Below the pieces are notes generated by a model that had not been told where the DNA came from, did not search any database, and saw only the letters and a program-made list of their open reading frames with translations. This document shows positions 35,823 through 45,000 of a stretch of DNA of 64,000 nt, piece after piece. Source of the stretch: Microbacterium paraoxydans. GTDB taxonomy: Bacteria; Actinomycetota; Actinomycetes; Actinomycetales; Microbacteriaceae. The stretch's first letter is position 1, and each line of letters starts with the position of its first letter. Where the stretch lies: contig NZ_JAIVLG010000005.1 in the NCBI RefSeq assembly GCF_020524545.1, positions 83,910-147,909 of the forward strand, given 5' to 3'. Position numbers and translations under genes: made by a program.

Positions 35823-36851
35823 TCAGTTGCCGGCGCGGGTGAGCTCGGCGAGGTGGCTCCGCGACAGCGAGACACCGGCGCCCTGCATGAGCTCATCGAC
35901 ATGATCCGTCGCGAACGCGTTCACGATCGGCGCGGCGATCGTGCGCTGCGCCAGAAGCCAGGCGATCGACACCGCCGCCACGGGAACCCCGAGCTCCTCC
36001 GAGACCTGATCGAGCGCACGCAGGACCTTGATACCACGCCGATTCAGCTGCCCGCGCAGCTGCTCACCGCGTACACCGCGCGACGTGAGCGCTTTGCTGC
36101 GATGCCGGCCGGAAAGGAATCCGTGCTCGAGCGCGTGCGAAGGCGTCACTGCCAGGTTCTGCGCACCGGCCACGAGGCGAAGGTCGCCTTCGAACGGCTG
36201 ACGCCGGACGAGATTGTACGGCGCATCGATGACCTGCACCCGTGGGTACCCTGCCGAAGCCAGGATGCGCGCCTCCACCAGCCGCTCCGGCGCGAGCCCG
36301 TAGGCCCCGAGCGCCCCGACCTTACCTGCGTCCGAAAGCCACTCGACGGTCGCCAGGGTGTCTTCGAGGTTCGTCGTCGCGTCGAGTGTGGCGTCGAGGT
36401 AGAGGACGTCGATCCGCTCGACCCCGAGCCTGGTGAGCGAGCCCTCGACCGCACGCACGAGGTTGACGGATCCGAGCCCCGGGTTGTCGGCATGAGCGCC
36501 GACGCGCACACTCAGCACCGCCCGCTCGCTCTGACCGCGCGAACGCAGCCACTGGCCGATGATGTGTTCGCTGCGACCGCCGGAGAATCCGTCCGCGGTG
36601 TGGATCGCGTTGCCGCCGAACTCCACGTAGCGATCGAGGATGCCGTGGCTGGTCTCGAGATCGACGTTCCAGCCGAACTCCGCAGCGCCGAGCATCAGGG
36701 GGAAGGTCTCGAAGCCGGTCTCACCGAGCGGAACGCGGATGGACTCCCCTATTCCAGGACCGACGATGGGGATGGGCGCTGACGGATGCTCGGCTACGGC
36801 CGCGTGGTCGCGTTCCGCTGACGCTCCTGCGCCTACGCCGAACAACCGCAT
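35823..36851 (-). CDS. Aldo/keto reductase-fold protein with substituted catalytic tetrad
   Basis: This 342-residue protein has an aldo/keto reductase (AKR) TIM barrel, with LGETGFETFPLMLGAAEFGW at the start, GRSEHIIGQWL and VEGSLTRLGVERIDVLYL. The Asp-Tyr-Lys-His tetrad expected in this family is replaced: H84 for Asp and F89 for Tyr in NAIHTADGFSGG, R116 for Lys in LSVRVG, and D153 for His in LYLDAT. It may bind NADPH or a ligand without normal reduction, or use another chemistry. A 40-residue N-terminal extension precedes the barrel. The gene lies just downstream of pnp on the same strand, separated by a strong terminator. Confidence 0.8.
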   Translation of the reverse strand: MRLFGVGAGASAERDHAAVAEHPSAPIPIVGPGIGESIRVPLGETGFETFPLMLGAAEFGWNVDLETSHGILDRYVEFGGNAIHTADGFSGGRSEHIIGQWLRSRGQSERAVLSVRVGAHADNPGLGSVNLVRAVEGSLTRLGVERIDVLYLDATLDATTNLEDTLATVEWLSDAGKVGALGAYGLAPERLVEARILASAGYPRVQVIDAPYNLVRRQPFEGDLRLVAGAQNLAVTPSHALEHGFLSGRHRSKALTSRGVRGEQLRGQLNRRGIKVLRALDQVSEELGVPVAAVSIAWLLAQRTIAAPIVNAFATDHVDELMQGAGVSLSRSHLAELTRAGN

Positions 36852-37017
36852 ACTCTCTCACCCCCGCGTCGATCGGTGCGTCCCGACCTGCGTACCTGCT
36901 GGATCTGCACCCCCCGGTGCGTACTTCCGAGGGTAGGCGAATTCACACAACGTCCTGACCAATCCGGGGAACGTCGGGGAAACACGCGATAACGATTTGG
37001 TCACACCGGAGAAGAGA

Positions 37018-37052
37018 GAACCCGGGCCGTCCAGTGCGGACGGCCCGGGTTC
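37018..37052 (-). terminator. Rho-independent terminator of pnp
   Basis: The 15-bp perfect arms GAACCCGGGCCGTCC (37018-37032) and GGACGGCCCGGGTTC (37038-37052) flank a 5-nt loop, directly after the pnp stop. On the minus strand a T/C-rich tract follows. Confidence 0.9.
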
Positions 37053-37068
37053 CTGTTCGAGCTCTGGC

Positions 37069-39345
37069 TTACTCGGCGGCAGCCGCCTCGGCAGGAGCTG
37101 CCTCGGCAGCCGGCGCCTCGTCGAGCACGGGCTCGAGGGACAGCTTGCCGCGGTCGTCGATCTTCGTGATCCTGACGAGGATCTTCTGGCCGACCGACAG
37201 CACGTCGTCGACGTTCTCGACGCGCTTGCCACCGGCGAGCTTGCGCACCTCGGTGACGTGCAGGAGTCCGTCCTTACCGGGCAGCAGCGAGATGAAGGCG
37301 CCGAACGTGGCGATCTTCACAACGGTGCCGAGGAACTGCTCGCCGACCTCGGGGTTGGTCGGGTTGGCGATCGCGTTCACCTGGGCGCGGGCGGCCTCGG
37401 CCGAGGGGCCGTCGGTCGCGCCGATGTAGACGGTGCCGTCCTCCTCGATGGAGATCTGCGCGCCGGTCTCGTCCTGGATCGCGTTGATCGTCTTGCCCTT
37501 CGGGCCGATCAGCTCGCCGATCTTGTCGACCGGGATCTGCACGCTGATGACGCGCGGCGCGGTCGGCGCCATCTCGTCGGGAGTGTCGATCGCGGCGTTG
37601 AGCACGTTGAGGATCGTCAGGCGCGCATCGCGGGCCTGCGTCAGCGCGCCGGCGAGCACCGACGACGGAATGCCGTCGAGCTTCGTGTCAAGCTGGATGG
37701 CCGTGACGAACTCGCTGGTGCCGGCGACCTTGAAGTCCATGTCGCCGAGTGCGTCCTCCGCGCCGAGGATGTCGGTGAGCGCCGCGTAGCGCGTCTCGCC
37801 GTCGACCTCGTCGGAGACCAGACCCATCGCTATGCCGGCGACCGGCGCGCGCAGCGGCACACCCGCGTTCAGCAGCGACAGCGTCGATGCACAGACGGAG
37901 CCCATCGACGTCGAACCGTTGGAGCCGAGAGCCTCGGACACCTGACGGATTGCGTAAGGGAACTCCTCGCGGCTCGGCAGCACCGGCACGAGGGCGCGCT
38001 CGGCGAGGAAGCCGTGCCCGATCTCGCGACGCTTCGGCGAGCCGACTCGACCGGTCTCACCGGTCGAGTAGGGCGGGAAGTTGTAGTGGTGCATGTAGCG
38101 CTTGCTCGTCGTGGGCGACAGCGAATCGATCTGCTGCTCCATCTTGAGCATGTTCAGCGTGGTGACACCCATGATCTGGGTCTCGCCGCGCTGGAAGATC
38201 GCGGAACCGTGCACGCGAGGGATGACCTGCACCTCGGCATCGAGCGGGCGGATGTCCGCCAGACCACGGCCGTCGATGCGAGCGCCCTCGGTGAGGATGC
38301 GTCCGCGGACGATCTTCTTCGTGACGGACTTGTACGCGGCGGAGAACTCCAGCGGAGCCGCGGCCGGCAGCGAGCCCGCCTCGGTCGCCTCGATGAGCTC
38401 GGCCTTGACACGGTCCTTGATCGCGTCGTCAGCGGTCTGGCGCTCGACCTTGTCGGCGATCTGGTAGACATCGCTGAGCTCGGCGAACACGCGCTCGGAG
38501 ACGAAGTCGTAGACCTCGTCGCTGTACGCGGGGAAGACCGGGTAGACACCAGGCTCCTTCGACGCGGTGGCGGCAAGCTCGGCCTGAGCCTTCACCAGCT
38601 GGGCGATGAAGGGCTTCGACGCCTCGAGCCCCTGGGCCACGATCTCCTCGTTCGGCTTCGTGGCGCCGGCCTTGATCAGGTTCCAGCTGTCCTCAGTGGC
38701 CTCGGCCTCGACCATCATGATGGCGACGTCTTCCGTGCCATCGGCCTTGGTGACCACACGACCGGCGACGATCAGGTCGAACACGGCCTCCGACACCTGC
38801 TCGGCGGTCGGGAACGCGACCCACTGGTCCGCGTGCTCGCCGTGACCGGGGATGAACGCGAGGCGCACACCGGCAACGGGGCCCGAGAACGGCAGACCCG
38901 AGATCTGCGTCGATGCCGATGCCGCGTTGATCGCGAGGGCGTCGTAGAACTCGCCGGGCGCGATCGAGAGCACGGTGATGACGATCTGGACCTCGTTGCG
39001 CAGGCCGTCGACGAACGACGGACGAAGAGGACGGTCGATCAGACGGCACACGAGGATCGCCTCGGTGGAGGGGCGACCCTCACGACGGAAGAACGAGCCG
39101 GGGATCTTGCCTGCAGCGTAGGAACGCTCCTCGACATCGACCGTCAGCGGGAAGAAGTCGAAGCCCTCGCGCGGGTGCTTGCCTGCGCTGGTGGCCGAGA
39201 GGAGCATGGTCTCGCCGTCGAGATACGCGGCGACTGCGCCCTGAGCCTGCTGCGCGAGGCGGCCGGTCTCGAAGCGGATGGTGCGGGTGCCGAAGCGGCC
39301 GTTGTCGAGAACGGCCTCGGTGGCGGTGATTTCAGGACCTTCCAA
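37069..39345 (-). CDS. pnp: Polyribonucleotide nucleotidyltransferase
   Basis: This 758-residue PNPase degrades mRNA 3'-5' using phosphate. It has two RNase PH domains (about 15-240 and 320-550) joined by a helical linker, a KH domain with [16 protein letters not shown], and an S1 domain ([23 protein letters not shown]). The C-terminal tail is Ala/Glu-rich. The start is TTG (39345), with AAGGAG 8 nt upstream. rpsO, its usual partner, lies about 16.5 kb away on the same strand. A strong terminator follows. Confidence 0.97.
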   Translation of the reverse strand: MEGPEITATEAVLDNGRFGTRTIRFETGRLAQQAQGAVAAYLDGETMLLSATSAGKHPREGFDFFPLTVDVEERSYAAGKIPGSFFRREGRPSTEAILVCRLIDRPLRPSFVDGLRNEVQIVITVLSIAPGEFYDALAINAASASTQISGLPFSGPVAGVRLAFIPGHGEHADQWVAFPTAEQVSEAVFDLIVAGRVVTKADGTEDVAIMMVEAEATEDSWNLIKAGATKPNEEIVAQGLEASKPFIAQLVKAQAELAATASKEPGVYPVFPAYSDEVYDFVSERVFAELSDVYQIADKVERQTADDAIKDRVKAELIEATEAGSLPAAAPLEFSAAYKSVTKKIVRGRILTEGARIDGRGLADIRPLDAEVQVIPRVHGSAIFQRGETQIMGVTTLNMLKMEQQIDSLSPTTSKRYMHHYNFPPYSTGETGRVGSPKRREIGHGFLAERALVPVLPSREEFPYAIRQVSEALGSNGSTSMGSVCASTLSLLNAGVPLRAPVAGIAMGLVSDEVDGETRYAALTDILGAEDALGDMDFKVAGTSEFVTAIQLDTKLDGIPSSVLAGALTQARDARLTILNVLNAAIDTPDEMAPTAPRVISVQIPVDKIGELIGPKGKTINAIQDETGAQISIEEDGTVYIGATDGPSAEAARAQVNAIANPTNPEVGEQFLGTVVKIATFGAFISLLPGKDGLLHVTEVRKLAGGKRVENVDDVLSVGQKILVRITKIDDRGKLSLEPVLDEAPAAEAAPAEAAAAE

Positions 39346-39705
39346 GAGGTCTCTCCTTCTTTGTTTAGACTCGCGAGTCCGTGTGACGCGCGAGCATGTT
39401 CAAAGGAGCGGAACGGAAGGGTTCGGGCGCGCGGGCACTCCCGCGAATCTCGCCTGCGCTGGCCACCAGTAGAAAGCCACCCGACACCCGCCGAGGAACC
39501 CACCACAGGGGACCAGCTTCACCGCCGATCGCTCCATGAGTCGATATGAAGTTGTGCAGTCGACACTCGTCGATCTCGTCCACCCTACCAGCGCACGCCC
39601 CGGATCCCGGCGTTGCGACGCCCTTCGCGGATCAGACATGTGACCGTCAGGTGCTGTTCATCCCCAGGATCCCCCGACGCGATGAGGATCGGCTCTGCTG
39701 AGACC
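39346..39705. other. Intergenic region between pnp and ugd
   Basis: I see no protein gene here. The pnp side holds its leader: AAGGAG, an AT-rich stretch, and the palindrome at 39368-39379. The remainder, toward ugd, is GC-rich without strong hairpins. The divergent promoters are not clear. Confidence 0.55.
39368..39379. repeat. 12-bp palindrome in the pnp leader
   Basis: GACTCGCGAGTC is perfectly self-complementary and lies 23 nt before the TTG start of pnp, close to its ribosome site. It may be an operator or a leader hairpin; PNPase autoregulates through leader hairpins in other bacteria. Confidence 0.4.
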
Positions 39706-41016
39706 ATGCGCATGTCAGTAATCGGCTGCGGCTACCTCGGTGCCGTGCATGCCGCCGCCATGGCCTCCCTCGGACACGAGGTGATCGGCATCGACGTCGA
39801 CGTGGCCAAGATCGCCGCCCTCACCGCGGGAGCGCCGCCGTTCTTCGAACCTCGCCTCCCGGAGATGCTCTCCGAAGGACTGGCATCCGGCCGGTTGCGA
39901 TTCAGCAGCCGAATGGCGGACGCCGCGGGCGCGACGGTCCACTTCCTCGCCGTCGGGACTCCTCAGGTCTCCGGGGGCCACGCCGCGGACCTCCGCTTCG
40001 TCGAGGAGGCGGTCGAGGCCTTGCTGCCCCACCTCGGCCCCGGGGACATCGTCGCAGGCAAGTCCACCGTGCCCGTCGGTACCGCCGGACGGCTGGGACC
40101 TCGCATCGCCGCAGTGGGAGCGACCCTGGTCTGGAACCCCGAGTTCCTGCGCGAAGGCTGGGCGGTCCACGACACACTGGCACCGGACCGTCTCGTGGTC
40201 GGGGCGGATTCGGACGACGATGGCACGCGCGCCGTCGCCGTTCTGCGCGAGGCGTACGCGGAGGCCGTCGACGCCGGAAGCCCCTTCCTGGTGACCGACC
40301 TCGCCACCGCCGAATTGGTCAAGGGCGCGGCGAACGCCTTCCTCGCCACCAAGATCTCGTTCATCAACGCGATGGCGGAGATAGCGGAGGCCTCCGGGGC
40401 GGACATCACGCTGCTCGCCGATGCTCTCGGCCTCGACGGGCGTATCGGGCGACGCTACCTCGGCGCGGGTATCGGCTTCGGTGGCGGCTGCCTGCCGAAG
40501 GACATCCGCGCCTTCGCCGCGCGGGCGGACGAGCTCGGACGTGGCGAAGCGGTCGGCTTCCTGCGCGAAGTGGACATGATCAACCTGCGACGTCGCGACC
40601 GTGCCGTGCGCCTGGTGGTCGACGCGCTCGACGGCCTCGTGTTCGGTCGCCGGATCGCGGTCCTCGGAGCGGCGTTCAAGCCGTTCAGCGACGACATCCG
40701 GGACTCCCCCGCTCTCGACGTCGCCGTTCGCCTGCGGGGGCTGGGCGCAGACGTCATCGTGACCGATCCTGCGGCGATCGACAACGCCGTCGCCGCGCAC
40801 CCGCAACTCGGATACGCCCGCGAGCGCGACGACGCGTTGCGCGACGCCGATGCTGTGGTCATCGTGACCGAGTGGGACGAGTACCGGCGCGAGTTGTCGC
40901 CGGAGCACGCCGGCGGCCTGGTCCGCGGACGGATCGTCGTCGACGGGCGCAACTGCCTCGACGCGGAGGCGTGGCGTGCTGCCGGTTGGCAGTACCACGG
41001 CATGGGTCGGCGCTGA
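39706..41016 (+). CDS. UDP-glucose/GDP-mannose dehydrogenase family protein
   Basis: This 436-residue NAD-dependent enzyme oxidises a nucleotide sugar such as UDP-glucose to its uronic acid. The N-terminal Rossmann motif is SVIGCGYLGAVHAA, the central dimer domain has the catalytic Cys in FGGGCLPKDIRAF, and the UDP-binding domain has FKPFSDDIRDSPALDV. The start is the ATG at 39706 (MRMSVIGCG). It is convergent with a glycosyltransferase-SGNH fusion, which suggests synthesis of a uronic-acid-containing surface glycan or glycolipid. The exact sugar is not known. Confidence 0.9.
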   Translation: MRMSVIGCGYLGAVHAAAMASLGHEVIGIDVDVAKIAALTAGAPPFFEPRLPEMLSEGLASGRLRFSSRMADAAGATVHFLAVGTPQVSGGHAADLRFVEEAVEALLPHLGPGDIVAGKSTVPVGTAGRLGPRIAAVGATLVWNPEFLREGWAVHDTLAPDRLVVGADSDDDGTRAVAVLREAYAEAVDAGSPFLVTDLATAELVKGAANAFLATKISFINAMAEIAEASGADITLLADALGLDGRIGRRYLGAGIGFGGGCLPKDIRAFAARADELGRGEAVGFLREVDMINLRRRDRAVRLVVDALDGLVFGRRIAVLGAAFKPFSDDIRDSPALDVAVRLRGLGADVIVTDPAAIDNAVAAHPQLGYARERDDALRDADAVVIVTEWDEYRRELSPEHAGGLVRGRIVVDGRNCLDAEAWRAAGWQYHGMGRR

Positions 41017-41034
41017 CCCCTCGACCGGGTCGCC

Positions 41035-42975
41035 TCAGCCGACGAACGCGGGGCGGTCTGCGGCCGATCCTCCGAGGTGGACGTAGTCGTCGTGCTTCGC
41101 AATCCGCCCGTCCCCCGCCACACGTCCGTGCAGACGACGCCAGACCCAGGGCAGCGCGTGACGCCGCCACCACGCCCCCATGCGGAGGGGCTCGTGTTCG
41201 TGCAGCGCCGCGTCGAGCGTTCCGAGCGCGTCGGCGTCCGGCACGCCGAGGAGCTCGCCCGCCCGATAGGCGAGGAAGCGGTGTCCCCGGCTGCTGAGAT
41301 GCACCAGGTCCTCTCCCCAGTTCGGGTGCTCGGCCAGCTCCGGGTGCAGATCCGTGTCGATCAGCATGGCTCCGGTCCGGGTCGCGATCCCGGTCAGCGC
41401 CGTCGCGAAGGCCGAGAACCTCCGGGTGTAGATCCATGCCGCACGGCGACCGGGCAGGAACGGTGTCACGAGAAGCACATCGGCGCCGATCCCGCGCAAG
41501 CGTCGCACCGCGATCTCGAGCTCTGCGGCGAGCGTCGCGACGTCGACTCGGCCCTTCACGAGGTCGTTGGCTCCGATCAGGATCGACACGAGATCGGGAC
41601 GAAGTTCCAGCGCCCTGGTCAGCTGGACCCCGGAGAGGTCACGCACGCGCTGGGAACGGAGGGCGAGGTTCGCATAGTGCAGATCCCCACGGGCAGCGAG
41701 AAGCATGGCGAGGCGATCGGCCCAGCCGCGCAGAGTCCCGTCGGGCGCCGGATCGCACAGCCCTTCCGTGAGTGAGTCGCCGAGCGCGACGTAGCGGTGC
41801 CACTTCTGCACTACGACCGGCGCAGGAGGATCCGGGCGCACGCGCCTCCGCGCGCGGGTGCCGGAATCCGCCCGGTGCAGCGTCTGCGCCTCGTCGAAGT
41901 GCTCGAGGAGTCGGTCGCACACGCTGGTCCAGCTGCGGCTCTGCACGGCGTCTCGCCCTGCTTCCCCGAAGGCCAGGCGCTTGCGGGTGTCGCCGGCGAG
42001 ATCGGCCACTCGCCCCCGGAGATCTGCGAGGTCTCCCGGACGGTACAGCCACCCGTCGATGCCCATGCGCACCAGATCCAGGGGACCGCCACGCCCGGTC
42101 GCGATGACGGGGACGCCGCTGGCGTGGGCCTCTTGGAGGGTCTGTCCGAACGTCTCGCTCTCCCCCGGGTGCACGAACAGATCGAACGACGCCAGCGCTG
42201 CGGCGAGCGCCGCACCGTCGAGGTGCCCGAGGAACAGAGCATCCGGCAGCACGGTCTCGAGGTGTGCCCGGCTGGGCCCGTCGCCGACGATCACGAGTCG
42301 GGTACCGGGAACGTCGCGGAGTGCGACGAGGTCCTCGACCTGCTTCTCGGGTGCGAGCCGACCGACGTAGCCGATCACGACGTCGGCGTTCCAGCCTGCA
42401 CGGAGCACGGGGTCGCGACGACTGGGATGGAAGCGCTCCGCATCGACCCCTCTCCCCCATCGGCGAACGCGATCCACTCCCAGGGCGGCGAGCTGTTGCG
42501 CCGCATCGACGGAAGGCGCGAGGGTCATCGTCGCCCGCCGATGCAGTCGTGCGATGTGCGTCTGAGCGATCCCCGTGGTCGCGGCCATCCGGTACCTCTC
42601 GGTGTATGCGGCCACGTCCGTCTGATAGGCGGCGACGCTCGCGACGCCGAGCCGTTCGGCGGCGAGCACTCCACGCCAGCCGAGCGCGAAGGGGGAGGCG
42701 AGATGCACGATGTCTGGCGCGAAACGTCGCAGGGAGGAGGCGATGCGGTGCGCACCCGAGGTCCCGACCCTGACGTTGCGGTAACCGGGCAGGGCGAGAC
42801 TCGGCATCGCATCGATGGGCGCACCGCTGACGTGTTCAGGGATGCCTACGGCGCTCGGTGCCACGACATGCGCCTGGTGGCCTCTCTGGTCGAGGTGGTG
42901 CAGGATCTGGAGGACGGAGCCGGTGACGCCGTTCATGTGCGGAAGAAAGGACTCTGCGACGATCGCTACTCTCAC
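41035..42975 (-). CDS. Fusion of GT4-type glycosyltransferase and SGNH/GDSL hydrolase
   Basis: This 646-residue two-domain protein has a GT-B glycosyltransferase in residues 1-365 (AESFLPHMNGVTGSVLQ, IGYVGRLAPEKQVEDL, and the E-x7-E pair E274/E282 in GESETFGQTLQEAHASG). A basic linker follows (about 370-390). Residues 395-570 are an SGNH hydrolase with all catalytic blocks: GDSLTEG (S401), N436, GAND (N470) and DLVHLS (D556, H559). The C-terminal tail reaches 646. These domains are separate neighbouring genes in other actinobacteria. The GTG start (42975) is inferred from the family N-terminus; GGAGG lies only 1 nt upstream, so the true start may be earlier. Confidence 0.85.
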   Translation of the reverse strand: MRVAIVAESFLPHMNGVTGSVLQILHHLDQRGHQAHVVAPSAVGIPEHVSGAPIDAMPSLALPGYRNVRVGTSGAHRIASSLRRFAPDIVHLASPFALGWRGVLAAERLGVASVAAYQTDVAAYTERYRMAATTGIAQTHIARLHRRATMTLAPSVDAAQQLAALGVDRVRRWGRGVDAERFHPSRRDPVLRAGWNADVVIGYVGRLAPEKQVEDLVALRDVPGTRLVIVGDGPSRAHLETVLPDALFLGHLDGAALAAALASFDLFVHPGESETFGQTLQEAHASGVPVIATGRGGPLDLVRMGIDGWLYRPGDLADLRGRVADLAGDTRKRLAFGEAGRDAVQSRSWTSVCDRLLEHFDEAQTLHRADSGTRARRRVRPDPPAPVVVQKWHRYVALGDSLTEGLCDPAPDGTLRGWADRLAMLLAARGDLHYANLALRSQRVRDLSGVQLTRALELRPDLVSILIGANDLVKGRVDVATLAAELEIAVRRLRGIGADVLLVTPFLPGRRAAWIYTRRFSAFATALTGIATRTGAMLIDTDLHPELAEHPNWGEDLVHLSSRGHRFLAYRAGELLGVPDADALGTLDAALHEHEPLRMGAWWRRHALPWVWRRLHGRVAGDGRIAKHDDYVHLGGSAADRPAFVG

Positions 42976-43171
42976 ACCTCCAGGATGACGGCACTCGAAC
43001 CTCGCATCGACGACGGACGGCGCACGGCACCAGATGTTCACCGGATGCTGGTCGAGGGGCCACCGGCCATCCGATCTCCGGTTCCCGAGTCGTTCGATCC
43101 GGCGACCGGACCGGGTCCACTGCTCCCCGGGTGCGCGACCAAGAGAGGGTGACCCGCTGCACCGGGTGCTC

Positions 43172-43177
43172 TAGGCT
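43172..43177 (+). promoter_or_regulatory. Probable -10 box (TAGGCT) for the DUF5302 gene
   Basis: TAGGCT ends 6 nt before the ATG at 43184. Confidence 0.5.
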
Positions 43178-43183
43178 CAGGTC

Positions 43184-43360
43184 ATGAGCACCGAAGAAGG
43201 CGCCTCCTCGTCTGAGGAGATGAAGCGCAAGTTCAAGGAAGCGCTCGAGAAGAAGAACGCGCACCAGCGGCAGGGCGAGGCGCACCTGGACGGCGATTCC
43301 GCCGTCCACAGTGCACACGCCCCGCAGACCCGGCGCGAGTTCCGACGCAAGAGCGGTTGA
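43184..43360 (+). CDS. DUF5302-type small protein
   Basis: This 58-residue acidic/basic protein is rich in Glu, Lys and Ser: MSTEEGASSSEEMKRKFK at the start and RREFRRKSG at the end. The core EEMKRKFKEALEKKN is helical and typical of DUF5302 proteins, widespread in actinobacteria with unknown role. TAGGCT 6 nt upstream and the lack of a ribosome site suggest a leaderless message. A bidirectional hairpin follows. Confidence 0.78.
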   Translation: MSTEEGASSSEEMKRKFKEALEKKNAHQRQGEAHLDGDSAVHSAHAPQTRREFRRKSG

Positions 43361-43366
43361 TCGCGT

Positions 43367-43401
43367 GGATGCGGGAGCCCGTTCCTCGGACTCCCGCATC
43401 C
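43367..43401. terminator. Bidirectional hairpin terminator between DUF5302 and dctA
   Basis: The 11-bp arms GGATGCGGGAG (43367-43377) and CTCCCGCATCC (43391-43401) flank a 13-nt loop, between convergent genes. Confidence 0.75.
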
Positions 43402-43417
43402 CTCTCGGGTTCTCCCG

Positions 43418-44857
43418 TCAGGCGCCTGCGGCTCGCATCCTGGCGCGCTCCTCCTTCGCCGCCATCTCCGTGAGCGCGGCCTCGCGAAGCTCCTGAACGT
43501 CCGCACCCTGCGCGCCGCCCGGGGTCGTGTGCGAGTCCACGCCATCGAGCAGCGATTCATCGAACGGCAGGTCCCCGCCGAGGACCCGACGCACCCGCTC
43601 TCTGTCGATCTGCTTGGTCCAGGTGCCGATCAGGAGAGTGGCCACGGCGTTTCCGGTGAAGTTCGTGAGGGCACGCCCCTCGGACATGAACCGGTCGATG
43701 CCGACGATCACTCCGACCCCGTCGACGAGATCGGGCCGATAGGCCTGCAGTCCCCCGGCGAGCGTCGCGAGCCCGGCCCCGGTCACCCCTGCCGCCCCCT
43801 TGCTCGCGATGATCATGAACACCAACAGGCCGATCTGCTCGCCGATGGACATCGGTTGCCCCATCCCGGTGGCGATGAACAGCGATGCCATGGTCAGGTA
43901 GATCGCCGTGCCGTCGAGATTGAACGAGTACCCGGTCGGAACGGTGATGCCGACGACCGGCTTGGAGACACCGACGAACTCCATCTTCGCGATGAGACGC
44001 GGGAGGGCGGACTCCGAGGAGGAGGTTCCGACGATCAGGAGGTACTCGCGAGCCAGGTACTTCATGAGCGCGAAGATGTTCACCCGTGCGACCGTCCACA
44101 GCAGCGTTCCCAGGATCACCACGATGAACACGATGCACGTGATGTAGAACGCGCCCATCAGGATGCCCAGGCTCCAGATGGCCGCTATCCCGGTCTTGCC
44201 CACCACCGCCGCGATCGCGCCGAACGCTCCGATCGGCGCGAGCCAGAGGATCATCCCGAGAATCCGGAACACGAGTTTCTGGAGGTGCTTGACCGCTTCC
44301 ATGATGGGCGCACCGCGCTCACCGAGCCCTTGCAGCGCGAAGCCGACGAGAAGCGCGATGAACAACACCTGCAGGACACTCTCACCGGTGAACGCCGAGA
44401 AGAATGTCGTCGGGATGATGCCCAGGATGAACTCCTGGGTGGTCTTCGCCTCGGTCTCGGTCGCGTCATACGTCGCGGACGCCATGTCCAGCCCTGCGCC
44501 GGGGTGGATGATGTTGCCGACGAGCAGCCCGATCGCGAGCGCGAATGTCGACATCACCATGAAGTAGAGCAGCGCAAGACCGCCGATCTTCCCCACGGTC
44601 GCGGCCTTGGCGATGGAGCCGACACCGACGACGATCGTGCAGAAGATGATCGGGGCGATCATCATCTTGATCAGCGCCACGAATCCCTTGCCCAGAGCCT
44701 CGAATCCCTGCCCGACCTCCGGCCAGATCAGGCCCACCACGACACCGAGCACGACGGCGATCAGGACGGAGACATACAACCAGGTGTGCCTGTCCCACGC
44801 GTGCTTGCCTCGTCGCCAGTTGAACTTCGGGAGTGCGAATCCTGTCGTGAGCGCCAT
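43418..44857 (-). CDS. dctA: C4-dicarboxylate:cation symporter, DctA family
   Basis: This 479-residue DAACS-family transporter takes up succinate, fumarate or malate. It has about eight transmembrane helices and the hairpin-loop motifs SSSESALPRLIAKME and NLDGTAIYLTMASLF, which bind substrate and cation. The start is the ATG at 44857 with AAGGAGG upstream; the longer frame is a shadow. The divergent two-component system at 45001 is of the DcuS/CitA kind, which commonly controls this carrier. Confidence 0.93.
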   Translation of the reverse strand: MALTTGFALPKFNWRRGKHAWDRHTWLYVSVLIAVVLGVVVGLIWPEVGQGFEALGKGFVALIKMMIAPIIFCTIVVGVGSIAKAATVGKIGGLALLYFMVMSTFALAIGLLVGNIIHPGAGLDMASATYDATETEAKTTQEFILGIIPTTFFSAFTGESVLQVLFIALLVGFALQGLGERGAPIMEAVKHLQKLVFRILGMILWLAPIGAFGAIAAVVGKTGIAAIWSLGILMGAFYITCIVFIVVILGTLLWTVARVNIFALMKYLAREYLLIVGTSSSESALPRLIAKMEFVGVSKPVVGITVPTGYSFNLDGTAIYLTMASLFIATGMGQPMSIGEQIGLLVFMIIASKGAAGVTGAGLATLAGGLQAYRPDLVDGVGVIVGIDRFMSEGRALTNFTGNAVATLLIGTWTKQIDRERVRRVLGGDLPFDESLLDGVDSHTTPGGAQGADVQELREAALTEMAAKEERARMRAAGA

Positions 44858-45000
44858 GCGTCCTCCTTGATCGTCGACGTCATCGTCCGGTGGCGGCTGC
44901 GGTGCCGCCGATCGGCTCTCAGAGTCGCCGACTTCACGGCACACCGCGATTTGTGGTCGTATTGGTCTCGGCACGGACCATCGACGATCGGAGGCACGCG

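Noticed and set aside
36956..37003. TGACCAA/TTGGTCA arms upstream of the aldo/keto reductase-like gene as an operator
   Set aside because: The arms are short (7 bp) with a long spacer of about 34 nt; chance is likely in a 160-nt gap.
36997..39549. 850-codon open frame on the plus strand opposite pnp
   Set aside because: It is rich in Arg, Asp, Val and His repeats with no domain, and it mirrors the third-base GC bias of pnp; a shadow of a high-GC gene.
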